A stretch of DNA of 8,372 nt from JBDNDK01 sp046719185 (GTDB taxonomy: Bacteria; Armatimonadota; UBA5829): assembly GCA_046719185.1 (NCBI GenBank), contig JBDNDK010000103.1, forward strand, positions 1 through 8,372, read 5' to 3'. A model generated the notes under the pieces. That model saw nothing but the letters and a program-made list of their open reading frames with translations, did not search any database and was not told the origin of the DNA. The translations under genes were made by a program, and so were the position numbers. Shown piece after piece: positions 6,001 through 8,372 of the stretch. Each line of letters opens with the position of its first letter. Position 1 is the first letter of the stretch.

Positions 6001-6374
6001 CTTGCTGCATTTAGAATTTTTAGACCATTTTCTGTGCGTACTTCAGCTTCAAGAGTTATAATTGAATTTTGTTCTACGGTGTTATTTATATAATATGGCG
6101 GTTTTACATAGAGCTTTATGCTGGAAGACCTGTCAACTTCTGATAGGAATATCTCACTATTAAAACCCAACAAAGATACAACCTTTTCACTTACCAACAC
6201 CTTAGATCCGTTAGGCAAAAGTTTCATCTGTGCTATAGATGTCTGATTTGGTCCAGATGGCTTAACAGGATAATTTGTTTGAGCAGATATACTATAACTT
6301 ATGAAGAATATTAATATTGCAGATATTATACCAAGCTTAAAAAAAGCTCTATTGGAGTAACTTTTCCCATCCAC
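3081..6374 (-). CDS. large exported FG-GAP/VCBS beta-propeller protein with OB-like and Ig-like modules
   Basis: A 1,097-residue protein with an N-terminal signal peptide: basic start, hydrophobic core GIISAILIFFISY, likely cut after SISA (about residue 31). Modules in order (my boundaries): OB-like 46-135 (SIAQMKLLPNGSKV opening, EVDRSSSIKL); second OB-like 141-265 (MNNRAILG, VKVWGKL, IDDGS); carboxypeptidase-regulatory-like 274-352; two invasin/Ig-like 353-457 and 458-553; FG-GAP/VCBS propeller 559-990 with EF-like calcium loops DLDGDGKKE (572), DINKDGSPE (668), DMDGDGKND (785) and DFDGDGKLD (830) plus degenerate copies; a WPTFHKDNQRTG signature (978) typical of the end of such propellers; and a second regulatory-like domain 998-1097. 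No LPXTG, PEP-CTERM or type IX sorting tail is seen, so it is probably secreted or surface-bound, perhaps binding carbohydrate or protein. No catalytic motif. The GTG start is chosen over the ATG at 6392 because AAGGAG precedes only the GTG. Confidence 0.88.
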   Translation of the reverse strand: MDGKSYSNRAFFKLGIISAILIFFISYSISAQTNYPVKPSGPNQTSIAQMKLLPNGSKVLVSEKVVSLLGFNSEIFLSEVDRSSSIKLYVKPPYYINNTVEQNSIITLEAEVRTENGLKILNAASNIQVIPMAKGKIRPYGMNNRAILGWNTNPSDPFSDVIQGLVPYHSIVKVWGKLTAVNEYDSNYEMFCYIDDGSNVHDGSELNYIGIRVYGSANQNLGDFTTATGILDKYKYDPSPYGPDGDEKYYPVIILGYPFMLTAPSEENYSIPTLGTVSGRVRCDNANIPVTVRIYTERKSILLDNVADNWVNFSIDNVPNENTFITFSAPGYASRTITASAGDQNIDIVLSPIPTKIEMASEKSSMLTCSNDNSNIYILVRDAEGKCIPNRQIQLTSTKGVFALNNQNSIIINTDGVGYAIVNFKVGLSTSGSCYIYANSYPNGNENNRVMINFIGPEFEVSADKYHLSSPGISYITCRLTLNNQPLVNKTVTFRTSQGTFYGTQQAIQSVQTNSNGNATVILTLIQKGTALVTVDYIDECGQTNYSWLSVSHNSPPLHSIGTYESNPLAEDLDGDGKKEIVFVNEFGLMTVLKYNGTVLWTRQFQFPGSNTPSTEIMDATRDNRPCVFIPAENQLKLFAFDSSGNPLAGWPVGTDYRMKRVAAAIGDINKDGSPEVVVGDESCYVFSWNPTGDWKKTGTADSSFLWKNLTGNSYTSISGSTCALGMLDYTNTNALDVVVGTRFPYFVYAFQGDLWGNKVYNPEYVSGFPRPVEDGIRTSPALGDMDGDGKNDVIVGSLEGAVYIWLSSDNSWTKHEMSGSIESSPALYDFDGDGKLDAVFGTDAGLLHAIRWDGSAVAGWEGGIRLNNTGTYPIKSSPVLGNVDNESDIEIVVGCSDGNIYAVKPAGRNYTKYNMKVPPIAWVRSCVPQGQTNAVVETSPVLADIMDDGNVYVVGISNKGVFIFDLDLVRNPFLYPWPTFHKDNQRTGCVDPKPTPVRASIQGIVKSNGSPAIDTKVYIYNEDGSDVYEPYSSNPRSYVLTVGNSSITDEVGKGAYCISQLEPNKRYKVVFETIGKPLHTEYIDVTVGLHRLDLDY

Positions 6375-6383
6375 TTTACATCT

Positions 6384-6389
6384 CTCCTT
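6384..6389 (-). promoter_or_regulatory. Shine-Dalgarno deciding the GTG start of the secreted protein
   Basis: AAGGAG on the minus strand lies 9 bases before GTG at 6374. It falls inside codons 2-3 of the reading frame from the upstream ATG (6392), which itself has no SD (preceded by TTTAATCAG). The shorter start also gives a compact signal-peptide n-region. Confidence 0.6.
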
Positions 6390-6427
6390 CATCTGATTAA
6401 ATGATCATTTCTTTTTATAAACATCAT

Positions 6428-6455
6428 TGTATAACAGCAAACCCAAAACATACAA
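6428..6455 (-). promoter_or_regulatory. candidate extended -10 promoter of the secreted-protein gene
   Basis: Minus strand: TTGTAT (6455-6450), 16-base spacer, TATACA (6433-6428) preceded by TGT, which fits an extended -10 (TGn). Transcription would start near 6421, giving a leader of about 47 bases that contains the AAGGAG. Confidence 0.4.
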
Positions 6456-6829
6456 TTAAAGTTTACCTCAGAATTTCAGATAAGTCATAGTTTTTTTTCA
6501 ATTTTAATTGAATTCATTTAGTGATATACTTTTTCTATTAAACCTGAATATAGTTATATATCAAACAAAGTCTATTTGTATATCAATATCTTTAATTAAT
6601 CAATATTTACATACATTTTGCATTATAAAAGCTCATTTGCGACATTATTTGAAAAGTAATAGACTATATGTAATCTGAAGAATAAATCAAGCAATTTGTT
6701 CCTTCTTATTAAGGATTTATTCCATAATGAATTGTGAAAAATTATGTGTAATGTAGCTTCTTTTTAATTATATGAAATTAATATAGAAAATCATTTTTAA
6801 GTGATGAATGTGTCTATTTGTTTATATAT
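6456..6829. other. long AT-rich intergenic region, no gene seen
   Basis: Very A/T-rich sequence between the nagD stop and the secreted-protein promoter. Short ATG-led frames on both strands lack an SD and look random. One perfect inverted repeat TTCAATT/AATTGAA (6497-6503 and 6506-6512) follows a T8 run on the plus strand. No convincing Rho-independent terminator was found for nagD; its 3' end is AT-rich without a GC stem. This may be an upstream regulatory region for the large gene. Confidence 0.5.
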
Positions 6830-7597
6830 TTAATCTAATTCTATTTCATCCAATGATGATATTATCCTAGCTGGTCTGAAAGGATATTTTGATATCTGTT
6901 CTCTAGTGGTAACTCCAGTGAGCACCAAGATTGTTTCCATGCCAGATTCAATACCTGTTAGTATATCAGTATTCATTGAATCTCCGACCATAATTGTGTC
7001 TTCAGAATGTGCACCTAAAAATCTCAATGCAGTTCTCATCATAAGAGGGTTAGGTTTTCCTACAAAGTATGGAGAGATGCCGGTTGCTTTTTCTATAAGA
7101 GCAGCCATTGCACCGCAAGCAGGAGCAAGCCCTTTTTCACTAGGACCAGCAGCATCCGGGTTTGTAGCTATAAAAAGAGCACCATCTGCAACTAGTTGAA
7201 TTGCTTTTCTTATTTTCTCAAAATCATAATTAGTTGTCTCACCCAATACAAAATAATCTGGGTTTTTGTCTGTAATAACATAACCAACTTCATGCATAGC
7301 CACATGCAAACCTGTTTCACCAATCACAAATGCAGAACCATTAGGGTTTTGCTGATGCAGAAATTTTGCAGTTGCCATAGCAGATGTGAATATATGATCA
7401 AATGGTACATTTAATCCAGAATTCTTCAATTTGTATTGAAGATCTCTTGGAGTATACATTGGATTATTTGTAAGGATGATAAATTTTATATCTTTTTTGA
7501 TGAGGTTTTCTATAAACTCTTGTGCTCCGGAAATTGCAGTATTTCCTCTTATAAGAACACCATCCATATCTAGGATATAACTTTTGTGTGGGTTCAT
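6830..7597 (-). CDS. nagD: NagD-type HAD-IIA phosphatase
   Basis: A 255-residue protein, near the 250 of E. coli NagD, matching it along its length: motif I DMDGVL (nucleophile Asp10, acid Asp12), motif II ILTNN (Thr43), the type IIA cap with SAMATA (72-77), FIATNPD (142-148) and PACGA (159-163), motif III Lys181 in GKPNP, and motif IV VGDSMNTD (Asp206, Asp211), followed by ETILVLTGV. E. coli NagD is a cytoplasmic Mg-dependent phosphatase acting on nucleoside monophosphates, chiefly UMP; relatives differ in substrate, so UMP here is inference. AAAGG 8 bases upstream supports the ATG at 7597. It lies 41 bases after an NAD-dependent epimerase gene on the same strand, so co-transcription is likely, with a possible promoter of its own in the gap. 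No nag sugar genes are next to it. Confidence 0.93.
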   Translation of the reverse strand: MNPHKSYILDMDGVLIRGNTAISGAQEFIENLIKKDIKFIILTNNPMYTPRDLQYKLKNSGLNVPFDHIFTSAMATAKFLHQQNPNGSAFVIGETGLHVAMHEVGYVITDKNPDYFVLGETTNYDFEKIRKAIQLVADGALFIATNPDAAGPSEKGLAPACGAMAALIEKATGISPYFVGKPNPLMMRTALRFLGAHSEDTIMVGDSMNTDILTGIESGMETILVLTGVTTREQISKYPFRPARIISSLDEIELD

Positions 7598-7619
7598 TAT
7601 ATCAACCTTTGTAGTTTAT

Positions 7620-7647
7620 ATTATACTTTCCAATCTAATTATAACAA
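7620..7647 (-). promoter_or_regulatory. candidate internal promoter for nagD
   Basis: Minus strand: TTGTTA (7647-7642), 16-base spacer, perfect TATAAT (7625-7620). The -35 falls in the last codons of the epimerase gene. Transcription would start near 7613, just ahead of the AAAGG at 7610-7606, leaving a leader of about 16 bases. AT-rich DNA makes such matches easy to find. Confidence 0.4.
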
Positions 7648-8372
7648 AACTTCTAGATAATATACATTCCTAAAAAACTTTTTTGCTAATCCCAATAAAC
7701 CTTGATTCCAAGGTGCTCTATGTGAAATCCCTTGTTTACTCTTGAAGGAATCTAGATTTTCCATATACCAATTGAAGTTTCTTATCAATGCATCTTTGTT
7801 TGAATATTTTGGCACAAACCCTAGTATTTTCTCTGCTTTTTCTACAGATACAAAAGAGTCTTTTGAAGCTGTATCATACACCCATTTATATAGTGGTGAT
7901 AATTTTAATTTTTCTAAAACCTTAAGCATAGCTATCACAGGTCTAGCTGGAAATGATTTTATTCTCTTGCCAAAACCAGCAGTATCCAGCACAGCCTGAA
8001 AATCCTCTTTCATTGTTCCAAATTCTTTTGCACCAATATTAAATACATCATTTACCACATCATCAGGCAGAGTGAGAGTAAGCCAAATAGCAGAGCATAA
8101 ATCCTCAACATCTAATAATTGATATTTATTATTGCCACTTCCAATCATAGGAAATCCTTTGCCATCTTTTGCCCAATCATAGAGCATAGCAAAAACTCCA
8201 AGCCTCTCAGGACCAACAAAAGTTTTAGGTCTTAGTATAGGGATTATAAGACCTTTTTCTCTGTATTCAATACATTTTTTCTCTGCTAATATTTTAGCTT
8301 CACCATAAGGACCAACTCCCACTAGTTTATCATCTTCATAAATAGGATGATGGTCAGGTACACCATATACAG
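7639..8372 (-). CDS. NAD-dependent epimerase/dehydratase (extended SDR), 5' end outside the window
   Basis: The open frame continues without a stop to the window edge (about 243 visible codons, reading VYGVPDHHPIYEDDKLVGVG near the edge), so the gene is partial and its Rossmann NAD-binding glycine motif is not visible. The GTG at 8322 is an internal valine, not a start. Seen: the SDR catalytic YGEAK (Tyr and Lys of Y-x3-K); ILRPKTFVGPERLG, typical of the substrate-side segment of extended SDRs; GSGNNKYQLLDVEDL, matching the usual (Q/R)-x-(V/L)-(H/D)-V-x-D element; DVFNIGAKE; and a C-terminal ISHRAPW region with a basic amphipathic tail. The family includes nucleotide-sugar epimerases (such as GalE-like) and related reductases; the substrate cannot be assigned. 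It is followed after 41 bases by nagD with no terminator between, suggesting an operon. Confidence 0.9.
   Translation of the reverse strand, partial: VYGVPDHHPIYEDDKLVGVGPYGEAKILAEKKCIEYREKGLIIPILRPKTFVGPERLGVFAMLYDWAKDGKGFPMIGSGNNKYQLLDVEDLCSAIWLTLTLPDDVVNDVFNIGAKEFGTMKEDFQAVLDTAGFGKRIKSFPARPVIAMLKVLEKLKLSPLYKWVYDTASKDSFVSVEKAEKILGFVPKYSNKDALIRNFNWYMENLDSFKSKQGISHRAPWNQGLLGLAKKFFRNVYYLEVLL

Noticed and set aside
6906..7414. Plus-strand frames of 97 and 72 codons opposite nagD
   Set aside because: Antisense to conserved NagD motifs; no SD or recognisable domain.
7742..7999. Plus-strand 85-codon frame opposite the epimerase
   Set aside because: Antisense shadow of a gene with conserved SDR motifs.
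8320..8322. GTG as the start of the epimerase gene
   Set aside because: The frame stays open to the window edge and upstream codons (PDHHPIYEDDKLV) are typical of the family, so the GTG is an internal valine just before the catalytic tyrosine.

Overview
The window is AT-rich bacterial chromosomal DNA (roughly one third G+C by eye). It carries housekeeping or surface genes on the minus strand and a non-coding, repeat-filled stretch at the left end. Bacterial signs are a tRNA-Gly with an encoded CCA, Shine-Dalgarno starts, sigma-70-type promoters and hairpin-plus-T-run terminators. No gene fixes the phylum. The secreted protein begins with two OB-like modules of a kind I associate with exported proteins of Armatimonadota and similar environmental lineages, and DUF5679 proteins are common in Terrabacteria-type lineages and archaea. 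Both are recollections, so placement is tentative.

Left end (1-1155): apart from one possible 44-residue membrane protein (939-1073, plus strand), this is an assembly of palindromes and direct repeats. Four consecutive perfect hairpins lie in the first 95 bases. Further inverted repeats, a diverged duplication and a repeated 9-mer lie between 184 and 582. A degenerate tandem array of about 23-bp period grows out of a common dispersed bacterial repeat at 621-795. It reads as a graveyard or landing site of palindromic repeat elements.

Middle (1156-2760), all minus strand: tRNA-Gly(UCC) with its own promoter; a TPR protein with a strong terminator; and a 47-residue DUF5679 zinc-ribbon protein with its own SD and terminator. 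The terminators suggest each is a separate transcription unit.

Centre (3081-6374): a gene of about 1,100 codons for an exported multidomain protein: signal peptide, two OB-like modules, carboxypeptidase-regulatory-like module, two Ig-like modules, FG-GAP/VCBS calcium-binding beta-propeller, and a second regulatory-like module. A GTG start with a good SD is preferred over an upstream ATG. About 455 bases of AT-rich DNA without genes precede it.

Right end (6830-8372): a NagD-type HAD phosphatase follows, after 41 bases, an extended SDR NAD-dependent epimerase that runs off the window. They are probably an operon (epimerase then nagD) with a possible internal promoter, and both plausibly relate to nucleotide or nucleotide-sugar metabolism.

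No complete novel system (defence island, CRISPR array, phage) is visible. The most noteworthy items are the left-end repeat complex, the large surface protein architecture and the unlisted small genes.
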